Shown here piece after piece: positions 8,725 through 17,572 of a stretch of 64,000 nucleotides of DNA (positions are counted from its first letter, which is position 1; the number at the start of each line of letters is the position of its first letter). This DNA comes from Aliarcobacter cryaerophilus (GTDB lineage Bacteria > Campylobacterota > Campylobacteria > Campylobacterales > Arcobacteraceae): contig NZ_CP060694.1 in assembly GCF_014352935.1 (NCBI RefSeq), forward strand, positions 1,054,001 through 1,118,000. Reading direction: 5' to 3'. Both the position numbers and the translations under genes were made by a program. The notes below the pieces were generated by a model. That model saw only the letters and a program-made list of their open reading frames with translations. It made no database searches and was not told the origin of the DNA.

Positions 8725-10689
8725 CTAAATAATTCCATCTATTTTCAAAAGAGAGTCAATTTTAGGTTCTCTTTGTGCAAAATCGAAAAACAATTTATCC
8801 ATATTTTCGCTTCCACCACAACTAAGTACACAATTTTTATATTTCAATCCCAACTCTTTATTTAATACATTTTTTGAATCCAAAAACATATAAAAAGCAT
8901 CTGCACTAAGTACTTCAGCCCACTTATAAGAGTAATATCCTGCACTATATCCACCTGAAAAGATATGAGAAAAACTATTTTGAAACTTATTATACTCTGG
9001 TGTTTTTATGACAGAAAATTTATCCCTAATACTATTTAACAACTCTTGAATCTCAAATTCAGTTTTGTATAGTTTTTGATGAAGTTTAAAGTCAAACAAA
9101 GCAAACTCTATTTGTCTAACTGTTGCCATTGATGATTGGAAATTTTTTGCTTTTATTAATCTAGATATTGCCTCATCATCAAGAACTTCACCAGTTTGAT
9201 AATGCTTTGCAAACAATTTTAAAATATCTCTATCGTAAGAAAAATACTCTAAAAATTGAGATGGAAACTCTACAACATCCCAAGCAACTCCAGATATTCC
9301 ACTAACAGTTGGTTCTTCAACTTTACTCAAAAGATGATGAAGTGCATGTCCCATTTCATGGAAAAGTGTTACTACATCACTATGTCTTAATAAAGATGGA
9401 ATATCTTTTGTTGATTGAGGAAAATTTCCTACTATATAAGCTGTTGGAAGATTTATATTGTTATTTGAATCTTTGTAATATGAGTGCCAGTTGTTCATCC
9501 AAGCACCACCTCTTTTATCATCTCTTGCTTCTAAATCTATATATATTCTAGCTATTGTTTTATTGTTTTCAAGAATATCATAAACTTTTACTTTTTCATC
9601 CCAAGAAGATGCATTTGAAGATTTAAACTCAATATCAAATAACTCATTTAAAGCAGTAAAAAAACCATTTAAAACACTATTTTGTTCAAAGTATGGTCTA
9701 TAATACTCCTCATCAATATCATATTGTGCTTTTTTTAATTTTTCACTATAAAAACTAATATCACTTGCTCTAAAGTCATCAATACCATCTTCTTTTGCTA
9801 TTTGTTTAATCTCTTCTAGCTCTTTCATTGCCTTTTCTTTTGCTTTATTTCCTAACTCTTCCAAAAAGTTTATAACATCATCTTCACTATTTGCCATTTT
9901 TGTAGCCAATGAATATGAAGCATAGTTTTTAAATCCTAATATTTTTACTTTTTCATCTTTTAAAGCTAAAATTTTTTCTATAAGCTCTCCATTTTGTGGT
10001 GCTCTTGTTGTATATGCTTTATATAGTTCTTCTCTTTTTTCTCTAGAAGTTCCATAAGTCATATAAGCTATATAAGATGGCATTTGAAGTGTAAATTTAT
10101 ATTTAGTTTTTCCATCTTCTTCAAATTTTGCTAATTCTAAATCCGACTTTGGTATCTCTTTTACATCTTCAAAATTTTCAATTATAAGAGAAAAAGAGTT
10201 TGTTGCCTCTAAAATATTTTGTGAAAATTTATGTGATAGTTCACCCAAAGCTAAATCTATCTCTTCTAATCTTTGTTTTTTATTATTTTCTAGTTGACAA
10301 CCTGATAATTCAAAATCTCTTATCTCGTTTTCTAATACTTTAAGTTGTATATTATTTAAAGTACTTTTTTCATTAGACTGTATATTTTTAAAAGATGTAT
10401 AAATATTCTCATTTTGACTTATCTCACTCTCATATTTTGAGATAAGAGGAAGGCACTCTTCGTATACTTTAGAAGTTATTTTTGAATTTTTTACAGAATC
10501 TAAATGGAATATTGGAGTTATAAATTCATTTATCTTCTCCCCTATTTCAGCAAAAGGTAATACAAAATTTTTATAAGTTTTATTTTTAATTTCTAAAAGT
10601 TTTTCAACTTCAACTCTACTATTATTTAAAAGCTCTTCTAAAAGCTTACTTGAATTCTCAAAATTCTCTATATGAAACTCTTTAAACAT
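8725..10689 (-). CDS. prlC: Oligopeptidase A (M3 family metallopeptidase)
   Basis: A 654-residue cytoplasmic M3 peptidase related to PrlC/OpdA, which degrades oligopeptides and signal-peptide fragments. The zinc site FHEMGHALHHLLSK (HExxH) lies in the C-terminal catalytic half, followed by the conserved VVEFPSQFLEYF and YYSYKWAEVLSADAF segments; the third zinc ligand is the Glu of the FPSQ-E-F region. Length is typical for the family. It lies 26 bp after prmC in the same orientation. Confidence 0.93.
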   Translation of the reverse strand: MFKEFHIENFENSSKLLEELLNNSRVEVEKLLEIKNKTYKNFVLPFAEIGEKINEFITPIFHLDSVKNSKITSKVYEECLPLISKYESEISQNENIYTSFKNIQSNEKSTLNNIQLKVLENEIRDFELSGCQLENNKKQRLEEIDLALGELSHKFSQNILEATNSFSLIIENFEDVKEIPKSDLELAKFEEDGKTKYKFTLQMPSYIAYMTYGTSREKREELYKAYTTRAPQNGELIEKILALKDEKVKILGFKNYASYSLATKMANSEDDVINFLEELGNKAKEKAMKELEEIKQIAKEDGIDDFRASDISFYSEKLKKAQYDIDEEYYRPYFEQNSVLNGFFTALNELFDIEFKSSNASSWDEKVKVYDILENNKTIARIYIDLEARDDKRGGAWMNNWHSYYKDSNNNINLPTAYIVGNFPQSTKDIPSLLRHSDVVTLFHEMGHALHHLLSKVEEPTVSGISGVAWDVVEFPSQFLEYFSYDRDILKLFAKHYQTGEVLDDEAISRLIKAKNFQSSMATVRQIEFALFDFKLHQKLYKTEFEIQELLNSIRDKFSVIKTPEYNKFQNSFSHIFSGGYSAGYYSYKWAEVLSADAFYMFLDSKNVLNKELGLKYKNCVLSCGGSENMDKLFFDFAQREPKIDSLLKIDGII

Positions 10690-10715
10690 ATTTTTATCCT
10701 TTATTATTATTCATT

Positions 10716-11555
10716 TTATTTAAATTTTAGAGTAAATCCTCTATCAAATTTTTCATAATCTTTATAAAAAGAGTAGAATTCTACATTAAACTCTTTAAAA
10801 TACTCTTCTAAACTCTTTTTTTGATCAAATCCCATTTCACAAAGCACATAAGGAATCTTTCTACTGTTTGCACCATCTATAATATTTTTCAAAAGCTCAT
10901 CTCCTACAACTCCACCAAAAAGTGCATTTGATGGTTCAAACTCTACATTTTTTGGTAATTTATAATCATTTGCAATGTACGGTGGATTTGAAATAAGCAT
11001 AAAAATATCATCCTCTTTTACATTTTCAAATAAATTACTAAGTCTAAAATCTATCCTTTCTAAAACTTCAAATTTTTTTGCATTTTTTCTTGCTAATTCT
11101 ATAGCTTTTGGATTTATATCAACAGCTATAAACTCTATATTTTTATCTTTTAAAAGTGTTGCTAGCATAACAGAAATTATTCCACTTCCTGTTCCAATTT
11201 CAAGAACCTTGATTGCTTTTTCTTGATTTTTTACCTCTTTTAAAATCTCAAAAGCATTTTCAACTAAAAGCTCGGTTTCTGGTCTTGGAATTAAAACATC
11301 CACATCTGTAAAAAATTGTTCACCATAAAAAGAGGCTTTTTTTATAATATACTCTAAAGGAAAATTTGTAGCTCTTTTTTTTACCAATTTTTCTAATTCT
11401 AGCTCTTTTGTAAAAGCTTTATCATAATTAAGATGTAACCAAATCACATTTTTATCCAGTAAATGCATGATTAATATCTCTACCTCTTTTGCTGGAATAT
11501 GTGTGATATTTTTAAAATATACTGTGTATTTTTTTACACACTCTTTTATTGTCAT
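10716..11555 (-). CDS. prmC: Release factor glutamine methyltransferase PrmC
   Basis: A 279-residue SAM-dependent methyltransferase that methylates the GGQ glutamine of peptide-chain release factors. The N-terminal helical substrate domain is followed by the Rossmann core: LEIGTGSGIISVMLA (SAM-binding loop) and the catalytic NPPYI motif. IPRPETELLVE is also a PrmC signature. It sits between hemW and prlC with short gaps, suggesting one transcript. Confidence 0.93.
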   Translation of the reverse strand: MTIKECVKKYTVYFKNITHIPAKEVEILIMHLLDKNVIWLHLNYDKAFTKELELEKLVKKRATNFPLEYIIKKASFYGEQFFTDVDVLIPRPETELLVENAFEILKEVKNQEKAIKVLEIGTGSGIISVMLATLLKDKNIEFIAVDINPKAIELARKNAKKFEVLERIDFRLSNLFENVKEDDIFMLISNPPYIANDYKLPKNVEFEPSNALFGGVVGDELLKNIIDGANSRKIPYVLCEMGFDQKKSLEEYFKEFNVEFYSFYKDYEKFDRGFTLKFK

Positions 11556-11567
11556 TTTACCTCTTTT

Positions 11568-12656
11568 TTAATCTAAAATATATAGCGCTATTTCATCTGC
11601 AAGTAGAAAATTATTATTATAAACCCTATTTTCTTTTATACAAACCCTATTTTCAACTACTAAATCATCTACTTTTTTAAGCTCTTTAGAAGATAGTATA
11701 TTTAAATCAACTCCAAACTTACATCTAAATCCTAAAAGTACTTTTTCAGCTTTTATATCATCACTACTTAACTCTTCAATATCTTCATAAATTGGATTTT
11801 TTATATATTTTTCTATATTTTTTTGCTTATACATTCTTCTATTTTCAATACAAGCAACAGCTCCAGCTCCAACTCCTATATAATCATCTTTAGACCAATA
11901 TCCATAGTTATGTTTTGATTCAAATTTTTCGTTAGTACTAAAATTTGCTATCTCATATTGATTAAATCCTATATTTTTCAAGTAGTTAAATATTTCATAA
12001 CTTAAGTCTTCATCATCAATTTTTAAGCTTTTTTTACTTTTTTGAAGCTCTTTTTCATTTAAAAAGAATTTTGTATCCTCTTCTATTATTAAACTATATG
12101 CACTTAAATGTTCAACTTCTAGCTCTTTTAAAGTGTCAAAATCTCTTTTTAAAAGCTCAAAAGTATCATTTGTAACTCCATATATTATATCGCAATTAAT
12201 ACTATTAAAGCCTATACATTTTGCATTTTGTATCGCTTTAATAGCGTTAAGTCTATTGTGATTTCTACCTAAAAACTTTAACTTCTCATCATCAAAACTT
12301 TGTACTCCAAAGCTAACTCTATTTACTCCAAAACTATACATTTTTTCCAACCACTCTTTTGTGGCACTATTTGGATTTGCTTCAGTTGTAATTTCACAAT
12401 TTTCTAAAATATGTGGATTTATTAATTTAAAAATATCTTCATATAAAGATGCATCAACAGTTGATGGAGTCCCACCACCTATAAAAACGGTATTTAACTT
12501 TATATCTTTATCTTTTAAATAGTTTAAATTCTGCTCTAAATCAATTTTTAAAGCTCTCATATATGCCTCTTTTTGACTATTTTTATTTGTATATGAGTTA
12601 AATGCACAGTAAAAACATTTGCTGTCACAAAAGGGAATATGTATATATAAAAGCAA
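11568..12656 (-). CDS. hemW: HemW-type radical SAM heme chaperone
   Basis: A 362-residue radical SAM protein. The cluster motif is CDSKCFYC, and the residue after the next is Phe rather than the fourth Cys found in true HemN, which is the usual mark of HemW. GGGTPST and EANPNS motifs follow. HemW binds haem and inserts it into respiratory enzymes; it is not a coproporphyrinogen oxidase. A separate HemN is present at 29017. It is the first gene of the hemW-prmC-prlC unit and is divergent from rppH. Confidence 0.9.
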   Translation of the reverse strand: MLLYIHIPFCDSKCFYCAFNSYTNKNSQKEAYMRALKIDLEQNLNYLKDKDIKLNTVFIGGGTPSTVDASLYEDIFKLINPHILENCEITTEANPNSATKEWLEKMYSFGVNRVSFGVQSFDDEKLKFLGRNHNRLNAIKAIQNAKCIGFNSINCDIIYGVTNDTFELLKRDFDTLKELEVEHLSAYSLIIEEDTKFFLNEKELQKSKKSLKIDDEDLSYEIFNYLKNIGFNQYEIANFSTNEKFESKHNYGYWSKDDYIGVGAGAVACIENRRMYKQKNIEKYIKNPIYEDIEELSSDDIKAEKVLLGFRCKFGVDLNILSSKELKKVDDLVVENRVCIKENRVYNNNFLLADEIALYILD

Positions 12657-12710
12657 TTTTTAATCCTATATTTTATAAAATAACGCCTAATTATAAGGAA
12701 AAATATATTT

Positions 12711-13202
12711 ATGACTGATAAAAATGTGATTGAAAAAGAGAAAAAAAAATTAAGACCAAATGTTGCAGCTATTATCTTATCATCTAAATATCCAGCGAAG
12801 TGTGAGATTTTTATTGCTTCAAGAACTGATATTCCAAACGCTTGGCAGTTTCCTCAAGGTGGGATTGATGAAGGTGAGAATACAAAAGAGGCACTTCTTA
12901 GGGAGCTTGAAGAAGAGATTGGTACAAAAGATATAGAAATAATAGCTGAATATCCAACTTGGGTCTCTTATCTTTTTCCTCCTGTAATTGCTCAAAAGAT
13001 GTATCCTTATGATGGTCAAAAACAAAAATACTATTTAGTAAAATTAAAAAAAGATGCAAAAATAAACATAAACACTGAAATTCCAGAGTTTAGTGAATAT
13101 AAGTTTGTATCTTTAAAAGAAGTTTATGAACATATAACTTTTTTTAAAAGAACTGTCTACAAACAAGTTCTAAGGTATTTTAAAGATGAGGGATATATTT
13201 AA
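12711..13202 (+). CDS. rppH: RNA pyrophosphohydrolase RppH
   Basis: A 163-residue Nudix hydrolase. The Nudix box spans residues 50-71 (GGIDEGENTKEALLRELEEE and the following IG). WQFPQGGID, the preceding RPNVAAIIL and the YPTWVSYLFPP segment are typical of RppH/ApaH-type enzymes that remove pyrophosphate from mRNA 5' ends to start decay. AAGGAAAA lies upstream of the ATG. The coding sequence contains a run of nine A residues without loss of frame. It precedes lysC by 20 bp. Confidence 0.92.
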   Translation: MTDKNVIEKEKKKLRPNVAAIILSSKYPAKCEIFIASRTDIPNAWQFPQGGIDEGENTKEALLRELEEEIGTKDIEIIAEYPTWVSYLFPPVIAQKMYPYDGQKQKYYLVKLKKDAKININTEIPEFSEYKFVSLKEVYEHITFFKRTVYKQVLRYFKDEGYI

Positions 13203-13222
13203 AAAAAGGATAAGCAAATTAG

Positions 13223-14434
13223 ATGTTAAAAGTTTTAAAATTTGGTGGAACAAGTGTTGGAACACTTGATAGAATTGCAAATGTTGCACAGATTATTAAA
13301 AAGATAAGAGATGAGGGTCATGATGTTATAGCTATTGTTTCTGCTATGAGCGGTGAAACAAACAAGTTAATAGAATATGCTGAATATTATACAAAAACTC
13401 CTGATTTAAAAGAGATGGATATGCTTTTAAGTTCAGGTGAGAGAGTGACTTCAGCTTTATTATCTATTGCTTTAAATAGTATTGGCTACAAAGCTATATC
13501 TATGACAGGAAGAGAAGCTGGAATTATGACAACAGATACTCACACAAAAGCAAAAATAGAAAAAATAGATACACAAAAGATGAAAAATGCTTTAAGTGAG
13601 GGAAATATTATTATAGTTGCTGGATTTCAAGGAGTTACACTTGATGGTTCAAGAGTTACGACTTTAGGTCGAGGTGGAAGTGATTTATCTGCGGTTGCAA
13701 TTGCTGGTGCTATAAAAGCTGATGTTTGTGAAATTTATACTGATGTTGATGGTATTTATACAACAGATCCTAGAATTGAACCAAAAGCTAAAAAACTAGA
13801 AAAAATATCTTATGATGAGATGTTGGAACTTGCAAGTCTTGGTGCAAAAGTATTACAAAATAGATCAGTTGAAATGGCAAAAAAATTAAATGTAAATCTA
13901 GTATCAAGAAGTAGTTTTACACCCGATGTAGAGGGAACTTTAATAACAAATGAAGAGGAAATTATGGAAAAACCAATAGTAAGTGGAATAGCTTTAGATA
14001 AAAACCAAGTAAGAGTTGGAATGTATGGTGTTGTTGATAAACCAGGTGTTGCTAGTGCAATTTTTACAGCTCTTGCAGATGCAAATATAAATGTTGATAT
14101 GATTGTTCAAACAAGAGGACTTGATGGAACAACTGATTTAGATTTTACAATTCCAACAACTGATTTAGAGATTTGTAAAAAAGTTATGGAACAATTTAGA
14201 CCTCAAGCAAAAAATATAGATTATAATGAGGCAATTTGTAAAGTTTCTATTGTTGGTGTTGGAATGAAATCAAATACTGGAGTTGCTTCAAAAGCATTTA
14301 CAGCTATGGCAAATGAGAATATTAATATTAGAATTATCTCTACAAGTGAGATTAAAATATCTATGATTATTGATGAAAAATATGCAGAGTTAGCTGTAAG
14401 AGCTTTACACGATGCATACGAATTGGACAAATAA
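13223..14434 (+). CDS. lysC: Aspartate kinase
   Basis: A 403-residue aspartokinase for lysine, threonine, methionine and diaminopimelate synthesis. The N-terminal VLKFGGTSVG binds ATP, LSSGERVTSALLS and GRGGSDLSAVAIA mark the kinase domain, and two ACT domains (about 265-400) provide feedback control. Length and layout match the beta-type single-function LysC. It leads the conserved lysC-hobA-holB-folP cluster. Confidence 0.95.
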   Translation: MLKVLKFGGTSVGTLDRIANVAQIIKKIRDEGHDVIAIVSAMSGETNKLIEYAEYYTKTPDLKEMDMLLSSGERVTSALLSIALNSIGYKAISMTGREAGIMTTDTHTKAKIEKIDTQKMKNALSEGNIIIVAGFQGVTLDGSRVTTLGRGGSDLSAVAIAGAIKADVCEIYTDVDGIYTTDPRIEPKAKKLEKISYDEMLELASLGAKVLQNRSVEMAKKLNVNLVSRSSFTPDVEGTLITNEEEIMEKPIVSGIALDKNQVRVGMYGVVDKPGVASAIFTALADANINVDMIVQTRGLDGTTDLDFTIPTTDLEICKKVMEQFRPQAKNIDYNEAICKVSIVGVGMKSNTGVASKAFTAMANENINIRIISTSEIKISMIIDEKYAELAVRALHDAYELDK

Positions 14435-14987
14435 TTTGCAAGAGTTTTTAAATTGGACAGTTGATACAATCAGGGAAGATAAGCTTTTATCTCCTTGGTT
14501 GGAAGAAAAAAAGTTTGAATGGGCACCATTAGTATCAAAAAATATTACAAATATTTTAGATAAAAGTTACTCTATCTTGATTATTACAGATAAAGAGAGA
14601 GAATGGTTTTTAAACTATATTTTATCTAACATAAACTCTTCAAAATTAAATAGACCTTTTTTACCATTTTATGATTTTAGTTCATTTTATAAAAATCTTG
14701 ATCAAATAAAATCAGAGGATGATATTTCAAATATTAAAGATATGCTAAAAATATCTTTTCCAAATGGATACTGTTTTTGGTATATTGGAAAAAGTCAAGA
14801 TAATAGATCTACTCTTGCAAAAATCACAAAAAGCTCTTTTTTATGGATTTTTGATGAGGAGAGACAAGGTTCTATAAACTTAAAATCAAATGATGACGGA
14901 CTTGATATGAAGCTTCTTCAAATGTTTAGATTATATAACAAAACAATAAGTGCAGCACTTTTTGCAAATATTAATGTAGAGAGCTAA
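14412..14987 (+). CDS. hobA: DnaA initiator-associating factor HobA
   Basis: A 191-residue protein recognised as HobA, a Campylobacterota-specific DnaA-binding factor that promotes DnaA assembly at oriC. Recognisable features are the N-terminal FLNWTVDTIREDKLLSPWLEEK stretch (given here in part as FLNWTVDTIREDK) and the TDKEREWF segment. The neighbours lysC upstream and holB, folP downstream reproduce the Helicobacter order. The ATG at 14412 overlaps lysC by 23 bp; a TTG at 14436, just after the lysC stop, would give a protein nearer the family length. Neither has a clear ribosome-binding site. Confidence 0.87.
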   Translation: MHTNWTNNLQEFLNWTVDTIREDKLLSPWLEEKKFEWAPLVSKNITNILDKSYSILIITDKEREWFLNYILSNINSSKLNRPFLPFYDFSSFYKNLDQIKSEDDISNIKDMLKISFPNGYCFWYIGKSQDNRSTLAKITKSSFLWIFDEERQGSINLKSNDDGLDMKLLQMFRLYNKTISAALFANINVES

Positions 14988-14989
14988 TC

Positions 14990-15613
14990 TTGGAGATAGT
15001 TAAAAACTCCTCAATTTTTATTGTAAATAGTATTGAAGATAGTTTAAATAAATTTCTAGCTGTTTACCCTACTCACCAAACTAGAGTTATTAAAAATGAA
15101 GAGAAAGATGAGTTCCAAATAGAACAAGCAAATAAAACTCTAAAAGAGGCATATATTGCATCAAATGAGACAAAATATCTATTTTTGTGTGGTGCTACAT
15201 TTAGAGTTGAAGCACAAAATGCTCTTTTAAAAATTTTAGAAGAACCACCAAAGAATATAGTTTTTATTCTTTTAGTCTCTTCTAAAAATTCACTACTTCC
15301 TACAATTTATTCAAGATTACCATATAAAAATCTTAAAAAGGTTGTGGAAAAAGATGATATTGAACTAAATATAAAAAAATTAGATTTAAAAGATATATAC
15401 ACTTTTATAAAAAACAATCAAAAAATTACAAAAGATGAAGCTATAAATATTGTTGAAACTATCTTAATAAAAGCAAATAAAGAAAATGTCAAGCTTAACC
15501 AAAAAGAGTTGGATATATTTTTTAAATCTATAAAACTTTTGGAACTAAACTCAAAACCAACTACAGTTTTAACTTATCTTCTTCTATCTATTTTAGAAAA
15601 AGAGGCAAAATGA
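14990..15613 (+). CDS. holB: DNA polymerase III delta-prime subunit (reduced form)
   Basis: A 207-residue HolB homologue. The diagnostic segment is FRVEAQNALLKILEEPP, followed by LLPTIYSRLPY (the sensor-like SR motif). It is shorter than the roughly 330-residue E. coli delta-prime and lacks a classic Walker A motif, as is common in this lineage. It would be part of the clamp loader. The start is TTG, 2 bp after hobA; its stop overlaps the folP ATG by 4 bp. Confidence 0.88.
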   Translation: MEIVKNSSIFIVNSIEDSLNKFLAVYPTHQTRVIKNEEKDEFQIEQANKTLKEAYIASNETKYLFLCGATFRVEAQNALLKILEEPPKNIVFILLVSSKNSLLPTIYSRLPYKNLKKVVEKDDIELNIKKLDLKDIYTFIKNNQKITKDEAINIVETILIKANKENVKLNQKELDIFFKSIKLLELNSKPTTVLTYLLLSILEKEAK

Positions 15614-16749
15614 AACTATATAAACTATCTTTAAATGAGACAAAAACATTTTTAAGCACTCTAAAATGTGATAAAAGTGGTGTCGCTATTATGTCAAAAA
15701 AAGCAAAAGTTCATACACTTTTTATAAAAGATTTGCATGTAGGTGCTGCTAATATATTAAAGCAAGATGCTTTATCTATTGGTGCTGATTTAGCTGTTCC
15801 AGAAGGTGTAATAATAGCAAAAGACAAGTTTGTTAATGCCCTACTTATAGGAACTACAAAACATTTTGAAATTCTAAGTAGAAAAGAGTTATCACAACCT
15901 TTTGGACTTAAAGAGTTAGCAAAGAGTTTAAAAGATTTTGTAAAAGGGCAAAAATTTTCTACAAAAATAATGGGTGTTTTAAATGCAAATGAAGACTCTT
16001 TTTTTAAAAATAGTAGATTTGATAACTCAAGTGCTTCACAAAGAATAGAACAAATGATAGAAGATGGTGCAAATATTATAGATATTGGTGCTGTTTCAAG
16101 TAGGCCTGGAAGTTTACCAATAAGTTGTGAAGAAGAGCTTGAAAGAGTAAAAAATATAGCCCATACAATATATAAAAATAGATATTTTGAAAAAGTTGAT
16201 TTCTCTATTGACTCTTTTTCTCCAAAAGTTATAGATTTTGTTTTAAATCATGGTTTTAAAATAGTTAATGACATAACAGGTTTGCAAAATGATGAAGTTT
16301 GTAAATTAGCTTCAAAATACAAAGCTCAAGTTGTAATAATGCATATGCAAAAAGATCAAACAACTATGCAAGATAATCCTTTTTATGAAGATATTATGGT
16401 TGAAATTGATGATTTCTTTAAAGAAAGAATCCAAAAGGCTAAAAGTTTTGGAATAGATGATATTGTCTTAGATGTTGGAATTGGTTTTGGAAAAACATTA
16501 GAGCACAATCTACTTTTACTTAAGAATTTAGAACATTTTAAACATTTTGGATATGAACTTCTAATTGGAGCTAGTAGAAAATCTATGATAAATATGATTA
16601 CTCCAAGTGAGATTGAAAATAGACTTCCAGGGACTTTGGCTATACATCTTGAATCTTTAAGATATGGTGCTAGCATTATAAGATGTCATGATGTAAAAGA
16701 GCATTTTCAAGCAATTAAAGTTTTTGAAGCTATAGAAAATATCAATTAA
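15610..16749 (+). CDS. folP: Dihydropteroate synthase with N-terminal extension
   Basis: A 379-residue dihydropteroate synthase condensing p-aminobenzoate with the pterin pyrophosphate in folate synthesis. The core begins at about residue 120 with IMGVLNANEDSFF (canonical MGILNVTPDSFSDGG is altered), then IDIGAVSSRPGS, NDITG, IMHM and IGASRKS. The first 115 residues are an extension seen in Campylobacterota FolP. It ends 3 bp before the convergent nrdG stop. Confidence 0.92.
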   Translation: MKLYKLSLNETKTFLSTLKCDKSGVAIMSKKAKVHTLFIKDLHVGAANILKQDALSIGADLAVPEGVIIAKDKFVNALLIGTTKHFEILSRKELSQPFGLKELAKSLKDFVKGQKFSTKIMGVLNANEDSFFKNSRFDNSSASQRIEQMIEDGANIIDIGAVSSRPGSLPISCEEELERVKNIAHTIYKNRYFEKVDFSIDSFSPKVIDFVLNHGFKIVNDITGLQNDEVCKLASKYKAQVVIMHMQKDQTTMQDNPFYEDIMVEIDDFFKERIQKAKSFGIDDIVLDVGIGFGKTLEHNLLLLKNLEHFKHFGYELLIGASRKSMINMITPSEIENRLPGTLAIHLESLRYGASIIRCHDVKEHFQAIKVFEAIENIN

Positions 16750-16752
16750 GAG

Positions 16753-17457
16753 TTAATTTCTAAATTCAATTTTTAATAAATCATCTCTTATTTTATCTTT
16801 TTCTAAAATCTTTTTTTGAGTAATATTTCCAATATTTGTAGAAGTCTGTAAAAAATTCTGTATATAATAAATACCATTATATTCTAAACGATAAAGTTTC
16901 TCTATAATTTTATTTATATCTTCAAAGTCCAATAAATCGGCATTTACAGTAGTTCTTACTTCAAAATTAAAATTTATACTTAAAAGATGTTTTATTGTAC
17001 TTATCATACTTTCATAACTACTTTTTTGAGTTACAATTTTAAACTTTTCTTTTGGAGCTTTAAAATCTAAAGATATAAAATCTATAAGGTTTTTTGATAT
17101 TAAATCTTTTATAATTTTGGTATTTATTCCATTTGTATCTAGTTTTATTTTAAATCCTAGTTTTTTAACTTCTTTACAAAAAGGTTCTAAATTGTGCATA
17201 GTAGCTTCTCCACCACTTAAAACAACCGCACTTAGAAGCCCAACTCTAGATTTTAAAAAATCTAAAATATCATTATGAGAATAATATCCTTGTTTGGAAA
17301 AAACTATATTATCATTGTAACAATAGCTACATAGCAAGTTACAAGAAATATGCCAGACTATACAAGATATTTCATCTTGGTAGTCTGTTGTTGTAAATTT
17401 TGTAAAACTATAAACAATCTTTTTGTTCAATAAATTTAACTCTTTGTTTATGTTCAC
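16753..17457 (-). CDS. nrdG: Anaerobic ribonucleotide reductase activating protein NrdG
   Basis: A 234-residue radical SAM activase. The cluster motif CNLLCSYC (CxxxCxxC) is near residue 38, followed by VVLSGGEATMH. It generates the glycyl radical on NrdD. The start is GTG, with AGGA 7 nt upstream, and lies inside the last 17 codons of the small nrdD-tail reading frame (50-bp overlap, different frame). A later TTG (17430) is an alternative start. Three overlapping frames (nrdD, tail, nrdG) thus run in sequence. Confidence 0.88.
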   Translation of the reverse strand: MNINKELNLLNKKIVYSFTKFTTTDYQDEISCIVWHISCNLLCSYCYNDNIVFSKQGYYSHNDILDFLKSRVGLLSAVVLSGGEATMHNLEPFCKEVKKLGFKIKLDTNGINTKIIKDLISKNLIDFISLDFKAPKEKFKIVTQKSSYESMISTIKHLLSINFNFEVRTTVNADLLDFEDINKIIEKLYRLEYNGIYYIQNFLQTSTNIGNITQKKILEKDKIRDDLLKIEFRN

Positions 17458-17572
17458 CTTTTTTTCCTATATTAAAACTTTCAACTGGTCTATGATAACC
17501 CATAACCCTAGTATATACTATACATTTAGTTCTTTTTTCTATATTTTTCTCAAGCAATTTTATTTTTTCCAT
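17408..17572 (-). CDS. Separate glycyl-radical C-terminal segment of NrdD
   Basis: A 54-residue reading frame found by direct reading. It contains RVMGYHRPVESFNIGKKGEH, the C-terminal glycyl-radical signature of class III ribonucleotide reductase (RVxGY, the radical Gly being G25), which is absent from the 705-residue nrdD frame. It starts at an ATG inside the last codons of nrdD, shifted by +1, with AAGGAA about 9 nt upstream, so it could be translated independently. It is either a naturally split subunit or the product of a frameshift in nrdD (one extra base, or two As lost from the A6 run at 17563-17568). Confidence 0.8.
   Translation of the reverse strand: MEKIKLLEKNIEKRTKCIVYTRVMGYHRPVESFNIGKKGEHKQRVKFIEQKDCL

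Noticed and set aside
9309-9551. Plus-strand open frame inside prlC
   Set aside because: It is the reverse of a well-supported metallopeptidase gene and has low-complexity Leu/His-rich sequence.
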